Assembly (NCBI GenBank): GCA_039105265.1 | Contig: JAPFFF010000029.1 | Location: forward strand, 1-64,000 | DNA from: Tritrichomonas musculus | Taxonomy: Eukaryota; Parabasalia; Tritrichomonadida; Tritrichomonadidae | Direction of reading: 5' to 3' | DNA: 64,000 nucleotides | In this document: piece by piece, positions 50,982 to 62,390 of the stretch | Position numbering within the stretch: the first letter of the stretch is position 1 | Layout: the number at the start of each line of letters is the position of its first letter | Program-made: the position numbers and the translations under genes | The notes under the pieces: model-generated | Told to the model about the DNA's origin: nothing | What the model saw: the letters and a program-made list of their open reading frames with translations, nothing else | Databases searched by the model: none

Positions 50982-53900
50982 ATGTTTACGATCGAGCAGA
51001 GCGGTCACGTAACAAAAACAAATACTATTGACGGACTAATTAACGAGTACATTAAAAGATATGTCGATAATTATGTTATCAAAGGCGATTCATCGAACGG
51101 TCACGGAATCACAGAGGAACAATTGAATGAAGCTGTTAACGGATTGCGTGATTATGTCATCAACAATTACGCTTTATCAACTGATATACCTGATGACTTG
51201 ATTAATGAAGAATCGTTGACGACAAAAATAAATGAAGCACTGAAAGGATATGCACTGAAGACAGATATTCCTGAACCTGTTGACTTAACAGCGTATTATA
51301 CAAGCGCACAAGCTGATGAGAAGTTTGTTGATGAAGATGAATTGGCTTATGAATTAGATAAGTATGAAACGAAAACAGTCGCTGAAGGCAAATATATTTC
51401 AAAAGACAATATCATAAATGATATTCCGTTACAAGCCGGAGGAGAGAATATTGATTTTGAATGTAATGATCCGTATTTATCTCGATTTCTTACTCCAAAT
51501 TGCGACAAATTACTAGCCGACCTCATACAATATGGATTTTATATTGAATGTGAAAATTATGAAAACGGAAATTATGTCTTTGATAGAACTGATTATACAA
51601 GATATTTATTTAGCCATGAAACAAATAAATCATCAATAATTCGTATCATAAAGGATTTTGATGGACTTCTCAATGATTATTTTGTTGGACCGAGCGGTTC
51701 TTACGAACCTCCGAAAAATGTCTCTGTTGTCAGGCTCAACACTCCTGATGTATCTATTGCAACAACAAAAACTCTCAAAGAATTTGTTTCAAGAGATGAT
51801 ATATTATCAAACGAATATATAACTCAAGAATTATCAATAGCTACAAAATTCGTAAACGGAACAACCAATGATGAGGATAAACGAACTTATATCACAAATT
51901 TGGACGGCGATTTATGCAACATATTAAAGAAATCATCATTAATAGTTAAAGGCTCTTGTAATAATGAAGATATTTCAGGAGAGTATTTGTATGACGGAGA
52001 AGACTCGGAATATTATCATTACAAGAAAGGTGAAAATACTTTTTCTATATATTATTTCTATTACGGTGGAACATTCAGATATAATGATAACTATGCTGTC
52101 GATCTAGAATCAGTATGTTATTCATACAAGCTTGAAGTTTATGATGAATATTGTATACCGAATATGAATTACGTAACAAATAATTATGCATTGAAGACAG
52201 ATATTCCGGAAGTACTCAAAAATAATGAACTACAATTGAATCCGAATGAAGAACCAACAGAAGAAGTTCAACAGAAATTGATGAATGATGATAAACCGCT
52301 ATCAGCACAAGCATCATATATATTATCATCTATGGCAGTAACTAAAGTAAAAGATTTGATTAATATTGATGAATATGCAAAGCTTACAAACTTAAGCGAG
52401 TATCGTAAAATGAATGATTTAAGTATAACAAAGTTAAATCAACTTGAAATTGATAGAAGTATAGAAGAAAACGGTATTTGTGATCATGTTTATGAAAAAT
52501 GTTTCATCAAATTTAGATATAATGATATTGAATATGATTATGTATTCACAACAGGCAATTTTAGTTCACTAGGATACTGGTGCGATAACTTCATTGATGT
52601 TGAAGGTACTGAATACAGTTTGTTTTGGAAGTATGATGGTACATTACTGCTAGAAAATTCAACAACATATTGTAAAGGACCGATGGTTTATATTATATCA
52701 ATTTTGTATGAAGACGGAACGGATGAAATAGCATTGAAGACAGATATTCCTGAACCTGTTGACTTAACAGCGTATTATACTAGTTCACAAGCTGATGAGA
52801 AGTTCGTCGATGAGGATGAATTGGCTTATGAATTAGATAAGTATGAAACGAAAACAGTCGCTGAAGGTAAATATGCTTTGAAAAGTGAGATTCCGCTTGT
52901 TGTTCAATCTGATGAAACTGAATGTGATGCAACAGCAGCTGTTCCATCATTAGATTATGTTGTAAATACATATCAGACAATATTTGAAAGTAATCTAATT
53001 GATAAAAAAGCTAATTTACTTGAAAAACAACTAACAGCTATTGATAACAAATTCTCAAATTATGCATTGAAAAGTGAAACAGATACAAAATTAACTCAAT
53101 TGGATAATTATTATGATAGTCTTGTTGAACAATTGGATTCAACTTATTATGATAAGGTAGATTGTGATGAAAAATTTGTATTGAAGTCAAATGTTTTAAC
53201 AGAAGAACAACTAATAAAAAAATGTGCTATTGATTGCGGACCGATTACAGAGGGAGGGGAGATATCAATTCATTATCTAAAACTCGAAAGCAATGTAATT
53301 AAACTGGAATACGTAGTAGGTGATTATGCGCTATGTTTGGAAATAAGAATATTATTCTATGATACAGCCGCAAATCCTCACAACATTGTTCTTGTATTAC
53401 ATCAAAGAACTGTGTATTTCGACAATTTCAAATTCCCATTCTATTATGAAGACACTGTTGATATAACATCAGGAAGACCCCTGACATATAATTTCCCGAT
53501 AGGTGAGTATTCTTGGACAGTTACTCAGGAATTATTAGATGCTAAACAAATATATGCAAGACAAATCATGTCCCGAGGTTATTTAGCAACATTCAAGGCT
53601 GCTATTTACGGTACGCAATCAAACACAACAATCACACATTACTCGCCGATTGAATCATCAATGAACTCTGTTAGTGATTTCGTTATAGGTTCTCCAGTGT
53701 ATATGACAGGTAAGGTTTACAAACATGTCGGTGATGAATGGATACCTTCAACAGCAGATGATACAACTGATTGTATTTGTAGTGTCAAGACTTCAGGAAC
53801 ATGGAAAGAATATGTCGGTATTTGTGTTAGAATTGATGAACAAAATAAATGTATAACATTTGCAAGTCATGGTGATTATCTTCTGAAAGTTAATGATTCA

Positions 53901-54062
53901 TCATGTTATGGTATTGGTGATGAGGTGTTTATCGATAATGAAGACAATAAGCTGAAAGTTCTTAGTGGTGAAACTGCAATAACATCAAAAATAAAACGAA
54001 TGACTGTCGGAATCATCACAAGCATCATTGATGAAAGAACATTAGCTGTATTCAAAGAGTAA
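50982..54062 (+). CDS. Fibre-like attachment protein (1,026 aa), element B, unit 2
   Basis: Identical to 17188-20268; YALKTDIPE repeats and a compact carboxy domain, with internal duplicates at 51255-51395 and 52735-52875. Confidence 0.82.
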   Translation: MFTIEQSGHVTKTNTIDGLINEYIKRYVDNYVIKGDSSNGHGITEEQLNEAVNGLRDYVINNYALSTDIPDDLINEESLTTKINEALKGYALKTDIPEPVDLTAYYTSAQADEKFVDEDELAYELDKYETKTVAEGKYISKDNIINDIPLQAGGENIDFECNDPYLSRFLTPNCDKLLADLIQYGFYIECENYENGNYVFDRTDYTRYLFSHETNKSSIIRIIKDFDGLLNDYFVGPSGSYEPPKNVSVVRLNTPDVSIATTKTLKEFVSRDDILSNEYITQELSIATKFVNGTTNDEDKRTYITNLDGDLCNILKKSSLIVKGSCNNEDISGEYLYDGEDSEYYHYKKGENTFSIYYFYYGGTFRYNDNYAVDLESVCYSYKLEVYDEYCIPNMNYVTNNYALKTDIPEVLKNNELQLNPNEEPTEEVQQKLMNDDKPLSAQASYILSSMAVTKVKDLINIDEYAKLTNLSEYRKMNDLSITKLNQLEIDRSIEENGICDHVYEKCFIKFRYNDIEYDYVFTTGNFSSLGYWCDNFIDVEGTEYSLFWKYDGTLLLENSTTYCKGPMVYIISILYEDGTDEIALKTDIPEPVDLTAYYTSSQADEKFVDEDELAYELDKYETKTVAEGKYALKSEIPLVVQSDETECDATAAVPSLDYVVNTYQTIFESNLIDKKANLLEKQLTAIDNKFSNYALKSETDTKLTQLDNYYDSLVEQLDSTYYDKVDCDEKFVLKSNVLTEEQLIKKCAIDCGPITEGGEISIHYLKLESNVIKLEYVVGDYALCLEIRILFYDTAANPHNIVLVLHQRTVYFDNFKFPFYYEDTVDITSGRPLTYNFPIGEYSWTVTQELLDAKQIYARQIMSRGYLATFKAAIYGTQSNTTITHYSPIESSMNSVSDFVIGSPVYMTGKVYKHVGDEWIPSTADDTTDCICSVKTSGTWKEYVGICVRIDEQNKCITFASHGDYLLKVNDSSCYGIGDEVFIDNEDNKLKVLSGETAITSKIKRMTVGIITSIIDERTLAVFKE

Positions 54063-54184
54063 ACCAATTGATTTTCATTCACGGGCGGCATTTAGGGCTT
54101 CATTTTTGATTTCGATTGAAGGTTAAAAATAGCTCTTTTTATATCCCTTTTTATTTTTCATTTTGATTTTTTATTTTTTATAAA

Positions 54185-55249
54185 ATGACCGTCATTCAAA
54201 CAAATCAAAACAATGAAAGCTCTTCAATCGTTGAGACCTCATCAGTCAAATCATTCAATCCAAATCAACTAATGATTGAACAAGCAAACAGACTTCTTAA
54301 TTTGTTCCTCAGTGATAAACAAATCAGAAATAATATCATCGAGAAATCTGCAAAAGAAGCCATTGAAAGGCTGTTTGATTTGATTGAAGGTAATCGTTCA
54401 AAGTATGTTTTGAAGATTCAGCGATACAGTGATTTGATGGATAATGTATTTAACGCATTCAAAGCCATACCGTCCATCAATGACCTTCATTCATCAAAAC
54501 CAGTGATTCCTGTCTTTGAAGAAATAAAGAAAGAACGTACAGATACTGTTGAGATAAAGAAATTCATCAGAAAATGTAACTTTGAATTCATGGGTTATCA
54601 TTGCAATCATTCAACAATAGACGAAAAGTGCGATAAGATATATAAAAACATTACTGACGTATATAAAAGCGCTGAGTACGGAGTTTACAAAAGATTTGTA
54701 TCAAAATGTGTATCTATCATGAGATGTATTTGCATTAACGATGATGTTGAGAGTTATGTTATGACTGAAGAAGATAAGGAAATGATGAGATGCGGATGTT
54801 ATACGCCACCAGACACATATGAGGTTTGGATGCTACGAATTGACCCGTCATTGATTCAAGACGTCATTGATAACATTATTCAATTGAACGGAAAGATAGC
54901 TGAATGTAATTCAAAATCAGTCAAAACATGTTCAAAATGTGAAGCCATTAAACGAAAGTATGAGTATTGTGTTCGCGAGCTACAAGATATGAGAGATGAT
55001 TTGAAAGAACAAACAAAAGCTGATGAAGAATACAAAGAACAGCCGGCTGAGAACAAATATAATATTGATTCATTTATGACAAAGAACTACCCGACCATGG
55101 AACGATTCACACTATCTGACGTCCAAAAGAAGTATAAAACATCATTCGGATTGTTTGTGAAGCAAGATGAACTGGCATCAATGATTGAAAAAACAGGTAG
55201 ATTCAATATAACGTCGTCAAAGAACGTCAAATATGTTAACAGAAAGTGA
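54185..55249 (+). CDS. Cys-containing helical protein (354 aa), element B, unit 2
   Basis: Identical to 20391-21455, bracketed by 44-bp inverted repeats at 54108-54151 and 55255-55298. Confidence 0.72.
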   Translation: MTVIQTNQNNESSSIVETSSVKSFNPNQLMIEQANRLLNLFLSDKQIRNNIIEKSAKEAIERLFDLIEGNRSKYVLKIQRYSDLMDNVFNAFKAIPSINDLHSSKPVIPVFEEIKKERTDTVEIKKFIRKCNFEFMGYHCNHSTIDEKCDKIYKNITDVYKSAEYGVYKRFVSKCVSIMRCICINDDVESYVMTEEDKEMMRCGCYTPPDTYEVWMLRIDPSLIQDVIDNIIQLNGKIAECNSKSVKTCSKCEAIKRKYEYCVRELQDMRDDLKEQTKADEEYKEQPAENKYNIDSFMTKNYPTMERFTLSDVQKKYKTSFGLFVKQDELASMIEKTGRFNITSSKNVKYVNRK

Positions 55250-55418
55250 AAATGAAAAGGGATATAAAAAGAGATATTTTTAACCTTCAATCGAAATCGA
55301 AATAATGACCTATATTTTAGGTATCAGTCATCAAAATCATTCAATGATTATTATTATTTTTAGTGTTTCAATCGAATGAAACCAATGATAACAAAAATAA
55401 AACATATTTATGCATCAT

Positions 55419-56060
55419 TTAAATCAAATCATGTTGATGTTTAAATCGATTGATATATACACCGACTGGTTTATTTTCAACATCACGAAGTAAAACAAAT
55501 TCATTGCCTGATTTATTTGTATTGATATGAAGAATTTTATAAATATTATCAGTAATCTTTGCATAAAAAATGTCTTCATTATTAGTATCATCATAGTAAT
55601 AATAATACGTGTTTTCTTCAAATTCTTTCCTTTCTGTCTTTGTTTCATAGAAATCAATAATCATAGCTTCATCAGGTATATCATCAACAAACTCATATTT
55701 TATACTTAGATGTGATGATTTATTTTGTTGATTTTCTGTCGGTGAAACCCATCGAAGATTAGATAAATGATAATCAGTTTTGATTCTATTCTTATGGTCG
55801 ACTTGTGGTAAATTATCAGGGTTTTCAATGAATTGCTTTGCTACAAGAATATGTTTATAATATATTTTGTTATTTAGGCTTACACACGGATAAACATTTT
55901 GTCTGTATTCACCTTCAGCTAATATTCGTCCTGTTTTCTTCTTTCTGATGTTATAAGGGAAAGTTGTTTGAATTTCATAATCATTTTCAAATCCTTTTAA
56001 TGGTTCAAATTCGGCTTCATTTTCAGTTTCAATTTGTGTCTGCCCGGTTGGTTGACTCAT
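55419..56060 (-). CDS. HNH endonuclease, NUMOD4/HNH-3 type (213 aa), element B, unit 2
   Basis: Identical to 21625-22266; core QVDHKNRIKTDYHLSNLRWV. Confidence 0.88.
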   Translation of the reverse strand: MSQPTGQTQIETENEAEFEPLKGFENDYEIQTTFPYNIRKKKTGRILAEGEYRQNVYPCVSLNNKIYYKHILVAKQFIENPDNLPQVDHKNRIKTDYHLSNLRWVSPTENQQNKSSHLSIKYEFVDDIPDEAMIIDFYETKTERKEFEENTYYYYYDDTNNEDIFYAKITDNIYKILHINTNKSGNEFVLLRDVENKPVGVYINRFKHQHDLI

Positions 56061-56114
56061 TTATAACAAAAATAAAAAAATGATTTTTTAAAATAAAATC
56101 ATCAAATTAATTGT

Positions 56115-59100
56115 TTAATGGTTTTCAATGAAATACTTTGATGCATTCATTCCGTGAATGTAGGGACAACAACACTGATTCGATAACACTAACATTTTTG
56201 AATGTGCTGCTGTTAAAGCATTTTTGATAACAGTTATTTTACTCATCAGTTGTGAATTCATTTGAAGGTTTATGTTCTTGCCTTTCATTACTGTCTGTCC
56301 GTCGATGACTTCTTTATAATCACTTGATTTGATGTTGTTCTTCTTCAATGATATACCTTTGAGCTTTAATGAAATTGTTTTGTCATCACTCCATATCGTA
56401 TAACATTTAGCGCATAAAGCAACTTGATTTGCTCCGAACTTTTCTACACAACAACCGAGAATCTTTTTCTCATCATATACATCATTGATTGCAGGATTTG
56501 GCATAAATGAATAAATGTGTTTATCATAAAATGTTTTGTCTTTGATGACGTAATCAAACAGCTGATTAATCGGTTTATTCATATTTCCTGCGATTGACAT
56601 GTACAGGCTGTCTGTATCGACCGAGTTGAAATGAATTTTATTCATGTCAATGCATTTGTAAAGAAAGTCATAAAGGAAAGTCAAATACCAATATTTCGCA
56701 TTGTCTAATGTCCAGAATGATTCCTGAAGACATGTATTACATTTGAATGAATGAGGTTGTGATTGTATCAAATAACAATCATTTGACAATTTACATCCAT
56801 TGCGATAAGTATCGGATGCAATCAATTGAAAGGCTTTATTTTTATCAACAATTCTGACTTTATTGAAGTTCTCTGAATTCATTCCGTCATATCCGTAAGA
56901 TCCGTTCATACTAATCTTGTAAAACTTTTCGTTACAAACTTCGTTTGCAAGGCTGCCGTTAGCAGCTTTACCTTTTGTCTTTCCTGACAATATATCCTGA
57001 CGCTTCTTCATAAACTCGCAAACAAATTGATTAAAACCGTCATGAGCTTCATATAAACTTAAGCTCTTAATGTCATCAACAATAAGTCCGTGGTCGATTA
57101 AAAACCATAAATAATAATTCGAGAACGTCATAAATGTACCGCATGTATCAAGCAACATTGTCAGCTTTCTTGTTTCTTTATCGGCTGAATTCAGTTTATT
57201 GTCTTTCATATATTTGTACATATAGCTTCCTATCGTTTGTTCATCATTCATTATATTGATGTTTCTAAACACAGGGGGAAAGTTAATCAAATCATTAATT
57301 TTATTTTTCGAACATCTCAATTTGACTTCAGCTTTGAATATAAACTCAGGGTTTGCATCAAATCGCTTCTTTGATTGAATGATATTCATTGCAGCATTTA
57401 GAACCTTTTCATTCTTGTTTCCTTGTTCATCATAAACATCAAATCGTTTTATAAATGAACCAGGCATGTACATGATTCCTCCGTGATAAGGATTGAATGA
57501 ATGTTTTACTGAACTGAATGATGAAGGATATAATGAATTGAAATCAATTCCGGCAACGTGAGAGACTGTGTTTGAAGTGTCATAGCTAATGATTCTGTCA
57601 TTAACGGCATCATATTTGAGTTTATTGATTAATGTTTGACCTCTGATGTTCACTCGATGAAGTACATTTGATAAACCTCCCGTTATATTCTCTCTCAAGT
57701 TGTAGTATTCTTTTTCATCAGTTATGAGTGTCGGAAGGTGATGGAGCTTACAGAATTTCTTCAATTGTATTTTGGTTCTTGTTATCTTATCATCATCACG
57801 TTGTCTTAAACGATTACATTCAGCACAAGCCAACAAACAGTTATCAATCTGATGTCCTTTGTTGTTATCTATTCGGTCAAGTGTCGGCTTGTTGTTGTAA
57901 GTAAAGTGTTCACCACATAAATGACATTTACCTGTTTCATTTGATTCATACAATTTCATGAAAGCATCAAAATCTTTTTCACTAACACATTTTGATATAT
58001 CGCGTTGGTTTTCTTTCGTCCTCCGTTCGTCGGAGGCAGCGAGTGTTCGCAGCTTCTGGTTATGTTTTTCATCTTGCTTTCGATAGTTATCACATTTATT
58101 TAACCACCATTTCATTGACGGCTTAAATGTATTTGATTTATTGATGGTTTCATAGTCGTTCTTAGGATTGAAATCTTTATAAGCGAGAGCATATTTGATA
58201 CATGAAGCATTCTTTGACAATGAAAGATTACTTATCAAATCAACTTTATATTCAGCATTCATTTGAATAAGATTATCAATCGGTTTAATCATCATTTCAA
58301 CATCATTGTCATTGTATGATAACAAATAATCCCAACGTGTTGCAAACCTCTTTGAATCATTCAAATACTCTTCATAATCAGCTTTCGTTAATGGGTTCTT
58401 TTGATTGAGATAACTGTAGAAGTCTTCATATTTGAACGGTTCACTCTTTGACAACACTTCATTATAATTATCACTGTTGATTGCTTCATAAGGAAATACA
58501 CCTTTCGAACTGTTAGATATACCTCCGCAAGCGAAGCTTGAGTCAACGGAGTTGCCAAAATCGATTCCAAACTGTTTGAGCGTACCTCCGGCAACAAATG
58601 CTTGTGCGTCAATGAACCTCAATCGAATAGGGTACTTTGATGATTTCAATATGAATTGTTTCAGTGATGAAGCAGTTCCAATCATTCCGCTATCGATAGA
58701 CCAATGATTTTTAATCAATTGCTCTTTGAATAAGTTTGAATCAAATCGTGATGAATTAAAACCGAATACTGTTATTGTTTTCAATGATGTATCTATTTTA
58801 TTGAGTTCTTCTTCCGATTTATCTTTAATAAAGCTCTTCAAATGATTCAATTTATCAGCATACACATCACAGCCAACAACAAATAACCAGTCAATCCAAT
58901 TAGCTATGAATTCATTTGTTCGTATATCAAAGTTCTTTGTTATCAAACCTTTATCAAGTTTCACACATGATGAAACACTCAAAGGAATCAATCGAGAATT
59001 GATAACTGATTTATCACTGACTTTCTTTTCAATCTTTTGTTCCATTGTTTCAAAATCATAAGTGATATAATGCTTTGTTGGCTTCCATTCAAGTTCATAT

Positions 59101-60746
59101 GAAAGACAATACAAATAAACAGGATTGTTTAAGATGTGCGGGCAGTACGGTAAAGCTTCTCGTGAAGGAATGAAATCCTTTTTGAATCTTCCGTCACATT
59201 TCTTGACATGGTTATTGAATCTATCCATATGTTCATGTCCTTTGTGAATATATGAACCACATTGCGGGCATATATGAATATTTGTTAATGCTTCAGCATT
59301 GATGATGTACATTATGTGAAGTATCTTATCCTTTGAATACAACAGAGCTGAAAACGTTTTTGTTTCATCATCGACGTTATGCCATTGATCCTGTAAATCA
59401 TAAATATGTTTCTCTTTGTCATATTCATAGATGTTGACATTAATGTTATGATTCTTCGCTGATTCTTTCATTTCTTCAATCGTGATACCTTTGAACGAGT
59501 TGATTAATTGTTTTGCTGCTTTTGTAGGTTTCTTTGTATAGCTCAAACCGTGTTCATCACATAATATTTTCTTTGCTGCTGCGGTTCTGTTGGAGATTGT
59601 AAAAGGTCTTTTCATTAATTCTTTATTCAAACAGCAAGCAAGGAAACGATACCAACACAAACAATCATCAACGTTATCAATAATGATATATTTATTTTTA
59701 ATGAATTCTTTTGGTAAATCATCAATCTTACCTGTTATCTTAACAACTCGTGAGATTGTAAATGAAACACTCCAAACGATACACAATTTGATGTTTGAAG
59801 TAGTGGTTTCATATTCATGTATTTTTGATTCAACATACAGTTTAACTTTGTCAATATCTTTATTCTCTCTGACTATTATCGGAATTGATGATTTATAGTT
59901 TTTCCATTTGATTTCACTTGCCTCATACGTGTACCTTTCGTTTTCATTCTTTGGCGGAATCTCAAATATGCCTGTCAATTGAAAATATATTTTGAACGGT
60001 TTCACTTCTTGTTTAAATACTGTTTCAGTCAAATATTCATTAATGCTTTCAATTGATGATACACCGTTTTTGTAATATATTTTAATCGGTTCTTTACTGT
60101 CTTCATCTAATCGTTCAACCTTTTCACTATCGTTTGGGTATTGGTCAATGAAATGACTGCAAGCTTCTACTGCTTCATCAAAGTTCTCAGGTTCATTGAT
60201 TATGAAATATGAATTATGTTTTGAATGAACACCTTTATAGCTAAACTTTTTGAGATATTCAATTAATTCAGCATTTTCATTGTTAAATCGAATGTCTTCA
60301 TATCGTTGAGGTTGTTTGTTTGTCTTTGGCGGTAATGGTCTTAATAATATATTATCAGATTTGATTAATTGAAGGGCTTTGTTTAGTGCATCATGAGCTA
60401 TTTTAATGTTGTTCTCGATTTGTTTTTGTTTTAGTTGTTGTTCATCATCTTGTTCTTCTTCAAATTGTTCCTCTTCCTCCTCCTCTTCTTCTGGTTCTTC
60501 TGCTTCTTTCTTCATTCTTTTAACGAAATCTGATATTGATATGTCATTGATTCTATTACCTTCATGTTCTCTAAAACCGAATGAATTCAGATAGTTTTCT
60601 AAGATTGATTTGAAGTGTTTAACATCATAATCACTAGGTTTAGATGTTGATAAGCGAGGTTTTAATTGAAGTTCATTATTGATATACCTGATTTGTTCAA
60701 TAACAAATGATTTGGTATCTTTTTGATAGTAATAACGAGAACTCAT
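56115..60746 (-). CDS. Polinton protein-primed DNA polymerase B (1,543 aa), element B, unit 2
   Basis: Identical to 22321-26952, including the embedded HNH-like domain and the three micro-palindrome loops (56935-56966, 58019-58054, 58523-58551). Confidence 0.95.
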   Translation of the reverse strand: MSSRYYYQKDTKSFVIEQIRYINNELQLKPRLSTSKPSDYDVKHFKSILENYLNSFGFREHEGNRINDISISDFVKRMKKEAEEPEEEEEEEEQFEEEQDDEQQLKQKQIENNIKIAHDALNKALQLIKSDNILLRPLPPKTNKQPQRYEDIRFNNENAELIEYLKKFSYKGVHSKHNSYFIINEPENFDEAVEACSHFIDQYPNDSEKVERLDEDSKEPIKIYYKNGVSSIESINEYLTETVFKQEVKPFKIYFQLTGIFEIPPKNENERYTYEASEIKWKNYKSSIPIIVRENKDIDKVKLYVESKIHEYETTTSNIKLCIVWSVSFTISRVVKITGKIDDLPKEFIKNKYIIIDNVDDCLCWYRFLACCLNKELMKRPFTISNRTAAAKKILCDEHGLSYTKKPTKAAKQLINSFKGITIEEMKESAKNHNINVNIYEYDKEKHIYDLQDQWHNVDDETKTFSALLYSKDKILHIMYIINAEALTNIHICPQCGSYIHKGHEHMDRFNNHVKKCDGRFKKDFIPSREALPYCPHILNNPVYLYCLSYELEWKPTKHYITYDFETMEQKIEKKVSDKSVINSRLIPLSVSSCVKLDKGLITKNFDIRTNEFIANWIDWLFVVGCDVYADKLNHLKSFIKDKSEEELNKIDTSLKTITVFGFNSSRFDSNLFKEQLIKNHWSIDSGMIGTASSLKQFILKSSKYPIRLRFIDAQAFVAGGTLKQFGIDFGNSVDSSFACGGISNSSKGVFPYEAINSDNYNEVLSKSEPFKYEDFYSYLNQKNPLTKADYEEYLNDSKRFATRWDYLLSYNDNDVEMMIKPIDNLIQMNAEYKVDLISNLSLSKNASCIKYALAYKDFNPKNDYETINKSNTFKPSMKWWLNKCDNYRKQDEKHNQKLRTLAASDERRTKENQRDISKCVSEKDFDAFMKLYESNETGKCHLCGEHFTYNNKPTLDRIDNNKGHQIDNCLLACAECNRLRQRDDDKITRTKIQLKKFCKLHHLPTLITDEKEYYNLRENITGGLSNVLHRVNIRGQTLINKLKYDAVNDRIISYDTSNTVSHVAGIDFNSLYPSSFSSVKHSFNPYHGGIMYMPGSFIKRFDVYDEQGNKNEKVLNAAMNIIQSKKRFDANPEFIFKAEVKLRCSKNKINDLINFPPVFRNINIMNDEQTIGSYMYKYMKDNKLNSADKETRKLTMLLDTCGTFMTFSNYYLWFLIDHGLIVDDIKSLSLYEAHDGFNQFVCEFMKKRQDILSGKTKGKAANGSLANEVCNEKFYKISMNGSYGYDGMNSENFNKVRIVDKNKAFQLIASDTYRNGCKLSNDCYLIQSQPHSFKCNTCLQESFWTLDNAKYWYLTFLYDFLYKCIDMNKIHFNSVDTDSLYMSIAGNMNKPINQLFDYVIKDKTFYDKHIYSFMPNPAINDVYDEKKILGCCVEKFGANQVALCAKCYTIWSDDKTISLKLKGISLKKNNIKSSDYKEVIDGQTVMKGKNINLQMNSQLMSKITVIKNALTAAHSKMLVLSNQCCCPYIHGMNASKYFIENH

Positions 60747-60839
60747 TTATGATATAATTAAAAAATCAAATTATTTGAATTTTGAAAAAATGTTAAATCA
60801 AAAAATAAAAAATATTTCGAGTTTTTTTATTTCATTGAA

Positions 60840-61247
60840 ATGACAGAATTAAGAGAGATAATGAAGCATGTTGAAGAAATACATCATTTGTTAACAATAT
60901 TAATTGCTAAATCAGATGATAATGAAGGTTCATTTGACAATGACAATAATGATTCATCAGATGAAGAGAATCAAATAAAAGATGATAAACCAAAACGAGC
61001 TTTATTCAATTCATCAAAGTTCTTGAACGCTCATGACCGTGAATTAGTTATACAGTTCCTTGATGATGAACGAATGAAAGAAATAATGAAACTACCACAA
61101 CATAAACAAGCATCATTTGCAAAACAATTGATTCAAAAGCATTTAAATATAAATATAACATCATACATGATTAACAGGATTCTCACATTCAAAAGGCAAC
61201 AGACGCATGACAATGATAATGACAATGATAACAAAAAGAGCTATTAA
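60840..61247 (+). CDS. Small charged protein with possible helix-turn-helix (135 aa), element B, unit 2
   Basis: Identical to 27046-27453; divergent from the polymerase gene. Confidence 0.75.
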   Translation: MTELREIMKHVEEIHHLLTILIAKSDDNEGSFDNDNNDSSDEENQIKDDKPKRALFNSSKFLNAHDRELVIQFLDDERMKEIMKLPQHKQASFAKQLIQKHLNINITSYMINRILTFKRQQTHDNDNDNDNKKSY

Positions 61248-61344
61248 AAGGGGTAATTTTAACCTTCAATTGAAATCAAATAAATGACTTATATTTTAGG
61301 TATCAGTCATCAAAAATCATTTTGAAGTTTTATTTTTGGTTTAA

Positions 61345-61590
61345 ATGAATAGTGCTATTAATGGTTTGAGTTGTGATACATCATCTTTACACGCTCAGTT
61401 TAGAAGGGTAAAGGATAAGATATTTGATAAATGTATGAATTCTGAAGATGACGCATTAAACGGAACTTTTGATAAGATGATTCACATACTGTCGATATAT
61501 AAACAGCTATTTAATGATATTGAATCAATTAAGATACAATTAAGAACCATTGATGAACGTATTAAATCAGCTGAACAAATGACTTTATAA
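61345..61590 (+). CDS. Small helical protein (81 aa), element B, unit 2
   Basis: Identical to 27551-27796. Confidence 0.75.
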   Translation: MNSAINGLSCDTSSLHAQFRRVKDKIFDKCMNSEDDALNGTFDKMIHILSIYKQLFNDIESIKIQLRTIDERIKSAEQMTL

Positions 61591-61654
61591 ATGAATCATT
61601 GAATGGCTCATCATTAATGTTGTTTTATTTTTACCTAAAACGAATAACTTAAAT

Positions 61655-62224
61655 ATGAATAAAGCTCGTATTCTATCATCAGAAAACGATGCATCAGTTA
61701 AGCAGGAACAATCAACCAGTATTAATATAAACATCAAACCAAAGCAACCACAACCAGTTGAATATCCATCAGTCAAACCATTACCACAATCATCTCAAGC
61801 CACAAATTTTACTTTACCTCAGATGAATGGAGTATATCAATCACAGCTTCCAACAAACAGCGTTTCACTAGAAAGGGGTATAAGTGATATAGGAGCTGAT
61901 ATAACAGAACTTGAAGCCAGAAACAAATTCCTTGAGATATTGTTGTCAATCTATGAAACAAACCCAATAAAAGTCAATGATTTATTGATTTGTCATTCAA
62001 ATACATTAATGGAGCTCATCAAATTACTAACACAAGCAGATAAAGTTGAATTAATTGTTAATGATGATTGTTCGTGTAATGGTTGCGTTTCTCGTTCCAA
62101 ATATCTTTTGATTGATAGGATATTGGTGTACAAAAATAATGAATCAAATGACTTGAAATACAAATACAATAGCATTTATACAGAACTCATTAGACACAAC
62201 ATTTCATTAAAAACATGTATTTAA
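61655..62224 (+). CDS. Protein with Pro/Gln-rich linker and Cys cluster (189 aa), element B, unit 2
   Basis: Identical to 27861-28430. Confidence 0.75.
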   Translation: MNKARILSSENDASVKQEQSTSININIKPKQPQPVEYPSVKPLPQSSQATNFTLPQMNGVYQSQLPTNSVSLERGISDIGADITELEARNKFLEILLSIYETNPIKVNDLLICHSNTLMELIKLLTQADKVELIVNDDCSCNGCVSRSKYLLIDRILVYKNNESNDLKYKYNSIYTELIRHNISLKTCI

Positions 62225-62234
62225 AAACTAATAA

Positions 62235-62366
62235 ATGATATATGAAATATTAGTGGTTTCATTATTAACAGGTTTATTTTTAGTGAAGATTGTTGAAGTA
62301 TCTTTAATGATTCCTGACAAAGAACCAGAACTCAGTGAAGAGATAAGAACAAAAATGTATTCATGA
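62235..62366 (+). CDS. Small single-pass membrane protein (43 aa), element B, unit 2
   Basis: Identical to 28441-28572; precedes the packaging ATPase by 24 bp. Confidence 0.75.
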   Translation: MIYEILVVSLLTGLFLVKIVEVSLMIPDKEPELSEEIRTKMYS

Positions 62367-62390
62367 AGAGCTTTAACGAAAACTAAAGAA